Assembly (NCBI GenBank): GCA_030428695.1
Contig: JAUIEM010000229.1
Location: forward strand, 1-15,839
Direction of reading: 5' to 3'
Source of the DNA: a bacterium
Lineage (GTDB): Bacteria > Planctomycetota > J058 > JAJDCP01
DNA: 15,839 bases
Shown here: positions 7,404-15,839 of the stretch, in pieces
How positions within the stretch are numbered: position 1 is the stretch's first letter
How the letters are laid out: each line of letters starts with the position of its first letter
The notes under the pieces: generated by a model
What the model was told of the DNA's origin: nothing
Database searches by the model: none
What the model saw: the letters and a program-made list of their open reading frames with translations, nothing else
Translations under genes and position numbers: made by a program

Positions 7404-8240
7404 TCAGAGCGCGCGGATCCCGTCCATCACCGCGTCGGCGACCGCCTGCCGGGCGTTGACCGCCAGGCTGTCCGAGCGGATCGCGTCGCGGAAGGCGGCG
7501 ACCTTCTGCACCGGGCCGAGCACGTGCCGCACGACGTCCCGGCGCGGCAGCTCCTCGCTCATCGCCCGCCCCGGCTGCACCGGCAGGGTGTTGCCGGTGA
7601 TGTTCAGCAGCACGAAGTTCTCGCACATGCGCAGGTAGCCGTCGACCTGGGACAGGGCGCGCCCCGTCTCGGGCCGCCCCGGACGGTAGCGCGTGCCGGC
7701 CGGGAACAGGAACAGCAGGCCGCGCCGCTTCAGCACCGCCCGCGTCGCCCGCAGCGCCGCGCGGTTGACCGCCCGGGCCGCCTTGAGCGCGGTCGGGTCG
7801 TCGACGCGACGCAGGAAGGACGGCGGCGAGACCAGGATGCGTGGGAAGGCCTCGCTGACCATCGCGCACATCGCCGACTCCTCGGCGAGCTTGCGCCCCG
7901 CCATGAAGCACAGCCGATCGAACAGCCCCTCGCGGCCGGCGCTCGCGAGAAAGGTGTAGAGGTTCGGCACGTCGAGGTTCGAGCTGTGCCAGGCGAGCAC
8001 GATCCCCGGCTCTCCAGCGTCCGCGCGGGCGGCGAGCTCTTCGAGGTGCTCGAGGCCCTGAAGGCCGCTGCCCGGCAGCAGCAGCCCCTCACAGATGCGG
8101 CGGATCGCCGGACGGTTGTGGAAGCGCGCCGGCCGCATCACACTGTCGGGGGTCACGCACGGCTCCGGGTACGGGCGCATCCGGGCGACCTCGGCCTGAA
8201 GACGCTGGTGCAGGACGGTCCGGTCGAGTGTGGTCGGCAT
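7404..8240 (-). CDS. Glycerolipid acyltransferase, plastid-GPAT-like
   Basis: The protein has 278 residues and belongs to the PlsC/glycerolipid acyltransferase superfamily, which transfers acyl groups to glycerol-3-phosphate or lysophosphatidate in membrane lipid synthesis. The HX4D catalytic motif is H85-SSNL-D90 in AWHSSNLD. The FPAGTR block at 179-184 stands where FPEGTR is usual, with Ala for Glu, and NTLPVQPG at 217-224 is the last block. FMAGRKLAEESAM at 112-124 and SQVDGYLRM recall the soluble plastid-type glycerol-3-phosphate acyltransferase (FVAGDRV, SVDNMRR), so acylation of glycerol-3-phosphate is my first guess. There are no clear membrane helices. GGAGGAG 5-6 bases before the ATG at 8240 supports the start. 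It is convergent with the exported-protein gene, with only 21 bases between stops. The exact acceptor is uncertain. Confidence 0.82.
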   Translation of the reverse strand: MPTTLDRTVLHQRLQAEVARMRPYPEPCVTPDSVMRPARFHNRPAIRRICEGLLLPGSGLQGLEHLEELAARADAGEPGIVLAWHSSNLDVPNLYTFLASAGREGLFDRLCFMAGRKLAEESAMCAMVSEAFPRILVSPPSFLRRVDDPTALKAARAVNRAALRATRAVLKRRGLLFLFPAGTRYRPGRPETGRALSQVDGYLRMCENFVLLNITGNTLPVQPGRAMSEELPRRDVVRHVLGPVQKVAAFRDAIRSDSLAVNARQAVADAVMDGIRAL

Positions 8241-8270
8241 CGTGCTCCTCCTCCACCCTTCGTTGCAATT

Positions 8271-8287
8271 CTCCGGCCGAACCGGAG
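8271..8287. promoter_or_regulatory. Inverted repeat upstream of the acyltransferase gene
   Basis: CTCCGG (8271-8276) and CCGGAG (8282-8287) with a 5-base spacer lie about 30 bases before the acyltransferase start. It could be an operator or a leader hairpin. No promoter was clear around it. Confidence 0.3.
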
Positions 8288-8320
8288 GTGTTCTGTGGGA
8301 AGCGCCGCCGCAGGCGGATT

Positions 8321-8343
8321 CCGGTGTCTGTAGGAGACACGGG
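8321..8343. promoter_or_regulatory. Inverted repeat with GTGTCT/AGACAC arms
   Basis: GTGTCT (8324-8329) and AGACAC (8335-8340) form a perfect 6-bp stem over the 5-base loop GTAGG, extended by two C:G pairs beyond one mismatch. No T-tract follows on either strand, so an operator or a leader hairpin fits better than a terminator. Confidence 0.3.
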
Positions 8344-8496
8344 AGCCGCGAAGGGGCGGTGAAGAGTGTCAGAAATTCGACTGGTATTTCGGGAAAATTG
8401 GGCGGTGCTGTTTCGGCCGTCTCGATGTTGCATCTGCTCGCGCGCGCGATCGCATTCCCGCACGGCCGTGTCCCGCGTTCCCGCCGACCCGCGCTT

Positions 8497-8510
8497 CGAG
8501 GAACGAGGAG
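8497..8510 (+). repeat. 14-base direct repeat, copy 1
   Basis: CGAGGAACGAGGAG, repeated exactly at 8590-8603, 93 bases away. Each copy contains two AGGA motifs. Confidence 0.75.
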
Positions 8511-8589
8511 CCGAGGGTCAAGGGCTGCGGGCTACACAAGAGGAGTTGGGCGGCAGCCCTGTTTGCGACACCACCGCAGGTCTCGTCTC

Positions 8590-8603
8590 CGAGGAACGAG
8601 GAG
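8590..8603 (+). repeat. 14-base direct repeat, copy 2
   Basis: Exact second copy of the element at 8497-8510. It is followed at once by two further AGGA motifs (8604-8607, 8613-8616). Confidence 0.75.
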
Positions 8604-8858
8604 AGGAGAGCGAGGAGGTGGCGCAATCAGGGCGATGGTCGCCCAACCTCCGACAGTGTTGCAGGCTACACGGTGGTCCCCCACCGGGGGACTCACAGGG
8701 GGGCATCAACAAGCCAACAACACCCCGTTCCCCCGGGGACCGGTGTGCGTTACGGTGCGTGCCCCGAGCGCGAAAGTCCGCTGCAAAAATCCGTTTTTCC
8801 CTGGAAAACCTGCTCGCTCGCGCAAGGCCCTGCAAGAGGCCACAGCGGAGGAGCGCGC

Positions 8859-10451
8859 ATGCCCGCCATCACCGACAGCCCGAAGACCGGGGAAGAGACC
8901 GTCCGCGTCGAGCACGGCAGCCCCGTCAAGCTGCGTACCGGCCAGCACTTCCGCGTGATCGTCCCCCGGCGCAAGGGCGCCTGCCGCTGGAGCGCGACCC
9001 GGGCCCGGCGCGGCGCGCGGGTCGAGCTGATCGCCCGCCTCGAGGCGAGCGGACCGCTGCGCTTCGCGATCTTCGAGCACGACCAGGACGGCGCCCACGA
9101 TCCGGTCTGCGAGCTGCCGGCCGAGCGCACCCCGGACGGCCTGTGGCGGGCGCGCTGGAGTCCGGAGAGGCTGCGCGACGACGACGACCAGGGCAGCGCC
9201 AGGGAGCGCGCGAGCCGCGGCTACAGCTGCCCGGAGTTCTTCTTCCGGGTGCTCGGCGCCCCCGCCCCGCACGCCTCCGGGCAGGAGCCGGCTGCGCTCC
9301 TGCGGGTGCTCGACCGCATCGACCGGCCCCTGCGCGACCAGGACGGCGCGCCGCTGCCCGGCGCCCGCTACGTCCTCCACCTCGCCGACGGCAGCCGCCG
9401 GCGCGGCCAGCTCACGGCGGACAGCCGCCTGATCGAGGAGGACGTCCCGCCCGGGCCGGTCGACCTCGAGCTGCTCGACGGCCCGGCCTGGGAGCGCCCC
9501 GCGCTGCCCGGCCGCGCCCCCCTCGGGACCGCCCCCGACGCGGCGCTCACCGGCCGGGCCCGGGCGACGGCCGGCCTGCGCATGCGCCCGCCGTGCTTCG
9601 CCAGCGTGGTCGCGCTGACGGGGGAACCGGTCGGCGTGTCCGCGGAGATCTTCGGCGCCCGTCCCGGCGAGGAGGCGGTCTTCACGCTCCGGCGCCGGTC
9701 CGACGACAGCGCCGTCGGCGAGGCCCGGGCGACGATCGAAGGCGGCCGGGCCCACGCCGCGCTGCCGGCGCCCGACGCGACGCCCGAGGGGGAGGACTTC
9801 GACCTCGAGCTGCAGCTGCGCGGCCGGCGCGTCCGCTCGTCCCCGGCCAGCCCCCTGCGCGTCTACGGCGCGACCAGCCCGGCCTCGGGCATCGACCGCG
9901 ACGTCCGCGACACCGCCGGCGCGCCCCTGCCCGGCGCCCGCTACATCCTCCATCTCGCCGACGGCAGCCGGCGCGAGGGGCGACTGACCGCCCGCAGCCG
10001 CCTGGTCGTCGACGACGTGCCGCCCGGCGCGCACCGCCTCGAGCTGCCCGATCCGCCGATCCCCCCCGCGCCGCGCCTCGCCCCGAAGCCGCGGCCGGGC
10101 GGCGCCGCCCCGGACAAGGCCCTGACCGCCCGCAGCCGGGCCGCCCGGGCGGTCGTGCTCGGGGCGCCCGCGATCTTCCCCCCGGTCGCCGCCCCCGGCG
10201 AGCCGCTGCTGCTGCAGGCGCCGGTCCGCGGCGCCCCGGACGGCGCCGCCGTCGAGCTCGTGCTGCGCGACCTCGCCCGCGGCGCGGCGCTCGAGACCCT
10301 GTCCGCGACACTGGAGGCCGGCATGGCGGTCGCCCCCTGGAAGGCGTCCGCGCCCGCCGCGCTCGCCCTGGAGGTCCGCTACGGCGCGCGCCGCCGCGAC
10401 TCCGGCCCGCGCCCCCTGTGCCAGATCATCGCCCTCGACCCGCAGAGCTAA
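8859..10451 (+). CDS. Ig-like/Cna-like multidomain protein with VgrG-type modules
   Basis: The protein has 530 residues and alternates two module types. Ig-like modules (W-S-x-x-A-x-x-G-x-x-V-x-L type) lie at about 40-145, 235-340 and 430-525. Carboxypeptidase-regulatory/Cna-like modules begin at residues 155 and 346, each with G-A-P-L-P-G-A-R-Y, LHLADGSRR and VPPG. This second pattern (PxPGxxYxxxxxDGxxxxGxL...PPG) commonly caps VgrG spike proteins and type VI secretion accessory proteins, so a role in a contractile-injection or secretion system is inferred. There is no signal peptide or membrane segment. The ATG at 8859 follows GGAGGAG at 5 bases. The same frame is open upstream to 8673, but without a ribosome site. 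The next gene starts 11 bases after the stop, so the two form an operon. An adhesin-like scaffold is the alternative. Confidence 0.72.
   Translation: MPAITDSPKTGEETVRVEHGSPVKLRTGQHFRVIVPRRKGACRWSATRARRGARVELIARLEASGPLRFAIFEHDQDGAHDPVCELPAERTPDGLWRARWSPERLRDDDDQGSARERASRGYSCPEFFFRVLGAPAPHASGQEPAALLRVLDRIDRPLRDQDGAPLPGARYVLHLADGSRRRGQLTADSRLIEEDVPPGPVDLELLDGPAWERPALPGRAPLGTAPDAALTGRARATAGLRMRPPCFASVVALTGEPVGVSAEIFGARPGEEAVFTLRRRSDDSAVGEARATIEGGRAHAALPAPDATPEGEDFDLELQLRGRRVRSSPASPLRVYGATSPASGIDRDVRDTAGAPLPGARYILHLADGSRREGRLTARSRLVVDDVPPGAHRLELPDPPIPPAPRLAPKPRPGGAAPDKALTARSRAARAVVLGAPAIFPPVAAPGEPLLLQAPVRGAPDGAAVELVLRDLARGAALETLSATLEAGMAVAPWKASAPAALALEVRYGARRRDSGPRPLCQIIALDPQS
9345..9397 (+). repeat. 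Internal duplication in the Ig/Cna-like gene, copy 1
   Basis: 53 bases match 9918-9970 at 50 positions, in the same reading frame and 573 bases (191 codons) apart. It encodes GAPLPGARYVLHLADGSR, the core of the first Cna-like module. Confidence 0.85.
9918..9970 (+). repeat. Internal duplication in the Ig/Cna-like gene, copy 2
   Basis: Second copy of 9345-9397. It encodes GAPLPGARYILHLADGSR. Two of the three differences are silent at the protein level and one swaps Val for Ile. Confidence 0.85.
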
Positions 10452-10462
10452 GGAGCCCCCCG

Positions 10463-13400
10463 ATGCCGACCGACACCGCGACCACCCCCGTCAACACCCT
10501 GCAGAGCGGCGATCCCCACGAGGCCCGCGTCAACGCCTGGAAGGACTGGGTCCGGGCCCGCATGCCCGGCGACTACCCCGAGAGCCTGCGCAGGGACGTC
10601 GAGAACCTCCAGCGCGGCAAGACCGGCAGCCTGATGGTCGAGGGCATCGCCAAGGGCCTGACCCAGATCAGCGAGGGCTTCCGGCCCCCGGACGACGGCG
10701 AGGCCGTCGAGCTGTCGAAGGTGCTGCAGGGCTGCGGCACGATGCTCAGCGCGGTGTGGCGGGTCGACGAGCCCGGCCTCACCGGCGAGCTGCGCACGGA
10801 GTTCCTGCGCTCGCTGATCACCGGCTGGTCGGACAGCTCCCTGCGCGCCCCGGGGGACGACAGCCCGCGCCCGGAGCGCGAGGGCGAGCGGGCGAGCCGG
10901 GAGCGCACCGGCTACTGGGACGCGGCGGTCAACCTGCTGCTCGCGATCGTGCAGATCTGGGCCGGGGTGCGCCTGGTGAAGGAGGATGTCGACGCCGGAG
11001 GCACGCCGTCCAAGGATGATCTGGCCACGCTCGCCCGGGGCGTCGCCAGCCTGTTCCACGCCCTGTGCGCCCTGGTCGACGCCCTCGACGGCAACGGCTA
11101 CGTGCTCGTCACCCAGCCCGACGGCAGCGTGGCGGCGGCGGAGATCGAGGGCTCCGAGGACTTCGGCAGCGCGCTGCGCCAGTGGTTCACCGATCTGGGC
11201 ACCATCGCCCACGAGATCGTCGAGCTCGCGAAGAAGATCGAGGAAGTCCGCCCGAGCGACCTGCGCGGACGCTGGACCATCCTCGGCGACGACGACCCCC
11301 ACGGCTGGCGGCTGCTGCTCGACGCGCCGAACGATGAGGGGGTGTACAGCGGCCAGCTCGAGGTGACCGGGGTCGACCGCTCCGGGCAGGTGCTGCGCCG
11401 CTCCCACGGGACCGTCGAGGTGCGCCTGCGCGGCACGCAGACCGCCGTGATCCACTGTCGCCGCCGCCCCTCCCCCGGCCTGGGCACCTCCCTGGACCGC
11501 GCTCTCGAGGCCGGCGCGACGGAAGCCACCCACGAGGCGAAGGTCGTCGTCGACGCGCGGGAGCTGCAGCTCGAAGGCGCCGATCTGCTCGGTGCCCCCG
11601 CCGACCTCAGCCTGACCCGCGACACCAGCCCGGCCGCCTTCCTGCAGCTCCTCGGGCAGGTCAGCCGGACCGTCTGGACCCTGCGCCTGATGATCCCCGC
11701 GTCGTGGCGCAAGGACTGGGCGAAGGAGCTGGCGGACAGCCTCAAGACCTGGCTCGAGGCCTACCCGAGGCTGCGGTGGCTGCGCGAGCATGTCAGCCTC
11801 AAGGCGGAGGAGGCGAAGGAAGCGAACACGACCGCGGGGATCGAGGCCGGCGACCTCCTGCTCGGCTTCGGGGTGAAGAACGGCGCGGTCTTCGGCGCCT
11901 CCGCCTCGTGGAACCTCTCGCGCCTGTTCCGCGACGACGCCTTCGAGGGAGCGCGCCACCCGCTGGTGCCGACGGACGCCCATCTCGACGCCATCTCCGC
12001 CCGCGCGGGGATCGGCTTCGCCCTCGACTGGCGGCCCCTGCGCCCGGGCGAGGAGCTCGGAGCCCGCAGCACCATCGGCGACAAGCTGCCCTTCCTCGCC
12101 GAGCTGATCGAGACCCACCTGTCGGCCCCCGGTCTGGACTGGCGCACCCTGACGCCGGAGCTCTCGCTGCCCGCGGCGGACAAGAAGGACGCGCTGCCGG
12201 AGATCCGCTTCCCGGTCGAGGTCTTCGTGCGCGAGCTCGCCGGCTTCCAGCTCGACTCGAAGGTCACCCTCAAGCTCAAGCTGACCGGCCAGGCGCTCGC
12301 CAACTACCTCCCCCAGCTGCGCGCCTGCCTGGCCGCCTGGCGCATCGGCTGCGCCATCGGCACCCTGCTGCACGACCTCCTGATCCGCTTCGAGGCCGTG
12401 CAGCGGCTCGAGGAGGCGGTCGCCGAGCGGGCCGCGGGCTGGATCGACAGCAGCTACGAGGGCAACCGCCGCTACAACCACTACGCCAACCAGCTGCTCG
12501 CGCCGGTGCTCGCGACGCGGGTGCTCAACCGCTACGAGCGCGCGATCTTCATCGAGAAGTTCGACCTCTTCATGCGCGGCCGCCGCAACTGGCGGCGCCG
12601 GAACCTCGCCGAGGGCACCCGCGAGCGGCTGTTCGCCGACCTCGCCCGGGCCGTCGCCGACCTCGAGACCCCCGACCCCGACCTCGACAACGCCCATCGC
12701 ATCGCCTGCGAGGCCCAGGCCCTGCTGTACCAGTACCTGCTCGGCGACGGCCCGAGCTACGAGGAGGTGGTGCAGGCGCTGACCCGAGCGGTCGAGGACC
12801 GCCTGCTCAGCCGCCCGGCCTGCTTCCTGTACATGTCCTGGATCGAGGGGCCGATCGAGTACCAGGGCCGGACCCGCTTCCGGGAGATCCTCTCCAGGCT
12901 GGAGGGCGAGCTCGACCCCAGGGACCCGTTCCATCCGTTCAAATACGCCGAGATCGAGCGGCTCAAGGCGCTGCAGGCGATCTCGATCCGCGATTTCGAG
13001 GACACCCGCTACGGCCGCGATCCCTTCCTCGAGACCTGCTCGGTGATGCTCCAGAGCTTCCCCTGGGAGGCGACCCGCGAGCTCGACAAGGCGATCTGGG
13101 CCCAGCGGCCCCCGAGCCACCACTGGAGCGAGGAGGAAGGCCGCCTGCTGTTCGAGCTGCGCGACGTCCCCGAGCCCGACGGCACCCGCCTGTACGTGCG
13201 CTTCTTCGACTACGATGACGAGGCGAGCGGCCGCGACTCCGCGTCGGACGACCTGCTGACCACCCCGGGCTACAAGGACCACTACAGCCTGACCGTCCGG
13301 GACGGCACGCTGCGGGTGCGCGACCTGCACGACTACACGCTCGGCGACACCTACGGCGGCGAGAGCGTGATCGAATGCTATCCCGCGGTCTACGCGGACA

Positions 13401-13489
13401 AGGATGGCGAGCCGGACGGCCTGGTCTGGGAGCCCTCGACCTATCGCCGCCTGCGCGTGACGAGCCGGCGCATCGCCGGACTCGCGTAG
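10463..13489 (+). CDS. Large protein of unknown function in the Ig/Cna operon
   Basis: The protein has 1008 residues and I recognise no family. Residues 1-260 are mostly helical, with hydrophobic helices [18 protein letters not shown] (154-171) and about 186-206. Residues 268-345 look like a beta domain (RGRWTILG to [10 protein letters not shown]). A Gly-rich beta-like stretch [19 protein letters not shown] lies near 470-490, and a further hydrophobic helix at about 621-645. The middle is helical and rich in Arg/Glu. The C-terminus is acidic, with FDYDDEAS and an EF-hand-like D979-K-D-G-E-P-D985. No catalytic signature or signal peptide was seen. AGGAG (10451-10455) overlaps the upstream stop and sits 7 bases before ATG 10463, arguing for coupled translation with the VgrG-type-module gene. 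A secreted effector or its structural partner is an inference from that pairing alone. Codon use matches its neighbours. Confidence 0.8.
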   Translation: MPTDTATTPVNTLQSGDPHEARVNAWKDWVRARMPGDYPESLRRDVENLQRGKTGSLMVEGIAKGLTQISEGFRPPDDGEAVELSKVLQGCGTMLSAVWRVDEPGLTGELRTEFLRSLITGWSDSSLRAPGDDSPRPEREGERASRERTGYWDAAVNLLLAIVQIWAGVRLVKEDVDAGGTPSKDDLATLARGVASLFHALCALVDALDGNGYVLVTQPDGSVAAAEIEGSEDFGSALRQWFTDLGTIAHEIVELAKKIEEVRPSDLRGRWTILGDDDPHGWRLLLDAPNDEGVYSGQLEVTGVDRSGQVLRRSHGTVEVRLRGTQTAVIHCRRRPSPGLGTSLDRALEAGATEATHEAKVVVDARELQLEGADLLGAPADLSLTRDTSPAAFLQLLGQVSRTVWTLRLMIPASWRKDWAKELADSLKTWLEAYPRLRWLREHVSLKAEEAKEANTTAGIEAGDLLLGFGVKNGAVFGASASWNLSRLFRDDAFEGARHPLVPTDAHLDAISARAGIGFALDWRPLRPGEELGARSTIGDKLPFLAELIETHLSAPGLDWRTLTPELSLPAADKKDALPEIRFPVEVFVRELAGFQLDSKVTLKLKLTGQALANYLPQLRACLAAWRIGCAIGTLLHDLLIRFEAVQRLEEAVAERAAGWIDSSYEGNRRYNHYANQLLAPVLATRVLNRYERAIFIEKFDLFMRGRRNWRRRNLAEGTRERLFADLARAVADLETPDPDLDNAHRIACEAQALLYQYLLGDGPSYEEVVQALTRAVEDRLLSRPACFLYMSWIEGPIEYQGRTRFREILSRLEGELDPRDPFHPFKYAEIERLKALQAISIRDFEDTRYGRDPFLETCSVMLQSFPWEATRELDKAIWAQRPPSHHWSEEEGRLLFELRDVPEPDGTRLYVRFFDYDDEASGRDSASDDLLTTPGYKDHYSLTVRDGTLRVRDLHDYTLGDTYGGESVIECYPAVYADKDGEPDGLVWEPSTYRRLRVTSRRIAGLA

Positions 13490-13492
13490 CTC

Positions 13493-13521
13493 TTGACAGC
13501 GCCCGCGGCTCCGGGTTCACT
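13493..13521 (+). promoter_or_regulatory. Candidate typA promoter
   Basis: A perfect TTGACA (13493-13498) begins 4 bases after the preceding stop. After an optimal 17-base spacer comes TTCACT (13516-13521), 3 of 6 for -10. It would start transcription about 22 bases before the typA ATG, separating typA from the preceding operon. Confidence 0.5.
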
Positions 13522-13549
13522 CCTGCTCCAACCCGCGCAGGGGACACCG

Positions 13550-15361
<1,812 letters not shown>

Positions 15362-15364
15362 CGG

Positions 15365-15418
15365 GCGCTGGCATCTTCTGGCGGGATGGTCTTATAATGG
15401 GTCATCGCCAGCCAGCGC
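15365..15418 (+). promoter_or_regulatory. TATAAT promoter flanked by an inverted repeat
   Basis: A perfect -10, TATAAT, lies at 15393-15398. The best -35-like element is CTGGCA at 15368-15373 with a long 19-base spacer, so an activator may be needed. GCGCTGGC (15365-15372) and GCCAGCGC (15411-15418) form an exact inverted repeat around the -10, with centres 46 bases apart. This could be a pair of half-sites for a regulator, or a poor typA terminator with a 38-base loop. The -10 leads into the gene at 15435. Confidence 0.45.
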
Positions 15419-15434
15419 GGAGGATCGGCCCCGG

Positions 15435-15839
15435 ATGCAGCCCGGCTCGTGGCTCAACCAGAAAACCTGTCCGCAGGGACACACCTACCTCGCCCAGCTC
15501 GTCGCCTGTCCGATCTGCGCGAAGGAGGCCGGCGGTGCCACGCCTCTGAAGGGCCGCCCGAAGATGCCGCAGAAGACCGTCGTGATGGACGCCCCGGCGC
15601 TGATCGCGCCGACCGGGAACGTCACGCCGCTCGTCACCCCGCAGCCGCCGATGCACACCGGCACCGAGCGGGTCGAGGTGCCGAACCTCGTCCAGCCCGC
15701 CGCGCCGGAGGTCGAGGAAGAGCCCGAGCTGATGCCGCTCGCCTTCCTGCTCTGCAAGAAGGGCATCTACGAGGGCGCCGACTTCGACCTGTATCCACCG
15801 AGCGACGGACCGTACAGCACCTGCAAGATCGGCAGCGAC
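15435..15839 (+). CDS. Zinc-ribbon protein with FHA-like domain (partial, runs off right edge)
   Basis: 135 codons are visible without a stop. The N-terminus holds a CCHC zinc-binding pattern, C12-P-Q-G-H16 then C25-P-I-C28, similar to the CPxGH...CPxC ribbons often placed before FHA domains. Residues 30-98 are a Pro/Thr-rich low-complexity linker with several possible phospho-threonines ([27 protein letters not shown]). Residues 100-135, [20 protein letters not shown] and following to KIGSD, resemble the first strands of an FHA phosphothreonine-binding domain, though the usual IGR arginine is Ser here. GGAGG is about 11 bases before the ATG, a little far. An FHA partner of Ser/Thr kinases is likely. 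The protein is too incomplete to name. Confidence 0.6.
   Translation, partial: MQPGSWLNQKTCPQGHTYLAQLVACPICAKEAGGATPLKGRPKMPQKTVVMDAPALIAPTGNVTPLVTPQPPMHTGTERVEVPNLVQPAAPEVEEEPELMPLAFLLCKKGIYEGADFDLYPPSDGPYSTCKIGSD

Larger units (their letters stand above)
8497..8738 (+). ncRNA. Candidate structured RNA or long structured leader
   Basis: Several consecutive stems can form. AGGGCTGC (8521-8528) pairs with GCAGCCCT (8553-8560). GGAGGT (8614-8619) pairs with ACCTCC (8646-8651), enclosing GGGCGA-TGG-TCGCCC (8630-8644). GTGTTG (8656-8661) pairs with CAACAC (8718-8723), enclosing GTCCCCC-ACC-GGGGGAC (8676-8692). CCCCG (8723-8727) pairs with CGGGG (8734-8738). Seven AGGA motifs occur between 8499 and 8616, mostly outside these stems. 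No hallmark of RNase P RNA, tmRNA, SRP RNA or tRNA was seen. It may be a free RNA or the leader of the gene at 8859. The strand is assumed, and neither promoter nor terminator was firmly identified. Confidence 0.3.
8241..8858. other. 618-base intergenic region rich in inverted repeats
   Basis: This separates two divergent genes and has locally lower GC than its surroundings (8364-8440 and 8784-8815 are visibly AT-richer). Frames open across it on the plus strand (from 8366 and 8673) lack ribosome sites and merely run into the downstream genes, so I see no convincing protein gene. It holds the 5' regions of the acyltransferase and the Ig/Cna operon, several stem-loops, a 14-base direct repeat and an AGGA-rich stretch, listed separately. 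Confidence 0.7.

Noticed and set aside
8447..8454. GCGATCGC octamer resembling cyanobacterial HIP1
   Set aside because: A single occurrence noticed in a GC-rich sequence; no sign of the high density seen in cyanobacteria.
8530..8671. GGCTACAC twice, resembling a 16S rRNA block
   Set aside because: The match is only eight bases and the surrounding rRNA context is absent.
8497..8738. Idea that the structured region is a vault RNA partner of the MVP homologue
   Set aside because: Nothing links it to the vault-like gene. It lies 3.8 kb away beyond two other genes, and bacterial vault RNAs are not something I can recognise from sequence.
8784..8797. AAAAATCCGTTTTT as a terminator
   Set aside because: The stem is only five A:T pairs and no GC-rich stem precedes the T-run.
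8366..10462. In-frame upstream extension of the 1008-residue protein
   Set aside because: It would cross the whole Ig/Cna gene in another frame and starts at a codon without a ribosome site. ATG 10463 has AGGAG at good spacing and the protein upstream is low-complexity Arg/Pro/Ala.

Overview
The window is GC-rich (roughly 70% by eye) with strongly C/G-ending codons, tight gene packing, good AGGAG-type ribosome sites and no tRNA, rRNA, CRISPR array or insertion sequence that I could find. The gene mix (kinase-like protein with a zinc ribbon, FHA-like protein with a zinc ribbon, secreted FN3/HEAT protein, VgrG-type carboxypeptidase-regulatory-like domains, a major-vault-protein homologue) suggests a complex Gram-negative bacterium such as a planctomycete or a myxobacterium-like lineage. 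That placement is inference and no single gene proves it.

Region by region. 1-1735, minus strand: an operon that reads YceH (DUF480), then a zinc-ribbon protein-kinase-like protein whose start overlaps the YceH stop (ATGA), then after 30 bases a third gene that runs off the left edge. 1736-1871: a short divergent promoter region in which both strands carry the same -10-like hexamer. 1872-4646, plus strand: a 924-residue homologue of eukaryotic major vault protein, with repeat, shoulder, cap-helix and cap-ring regions in the right order, and a charged/Pro-Ala insertion splitting the repeat part. 4770-7382, plus: an 870-residue exported modular protein. 7404-8240, minus: a glycerolipid acyltransferase with plastid-GPAT-like features, convergent with the preceding gene. 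8241-8858: about 620 bases without a convincing gene but with an unusual density of stem-loops and AGGA motifs. 8859-13489, plus: a two-gene operon encoding a five-module Ig/Cna-like protein with VgrG-type domains and a 1008-residue protein I do not recognise. 13550-15361, plus: TypA/BipA with its own promoter. 15435 to the right edge, plus: the start of a zinc-ribbon plus FHA-like protein behind a perfect TATAAT box.

How they may work together. The vault homologue is the most striking gene. It is transcribed divergently from the YceH/kinase-like operon, so the two units may share regulation. The 8859-13489 pair looks like secretion-system accessory or effector genes. Nothing in the sequence links that pair to the vault homologue beyond being nearby. 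TypA is a conserved housekeeping gene.
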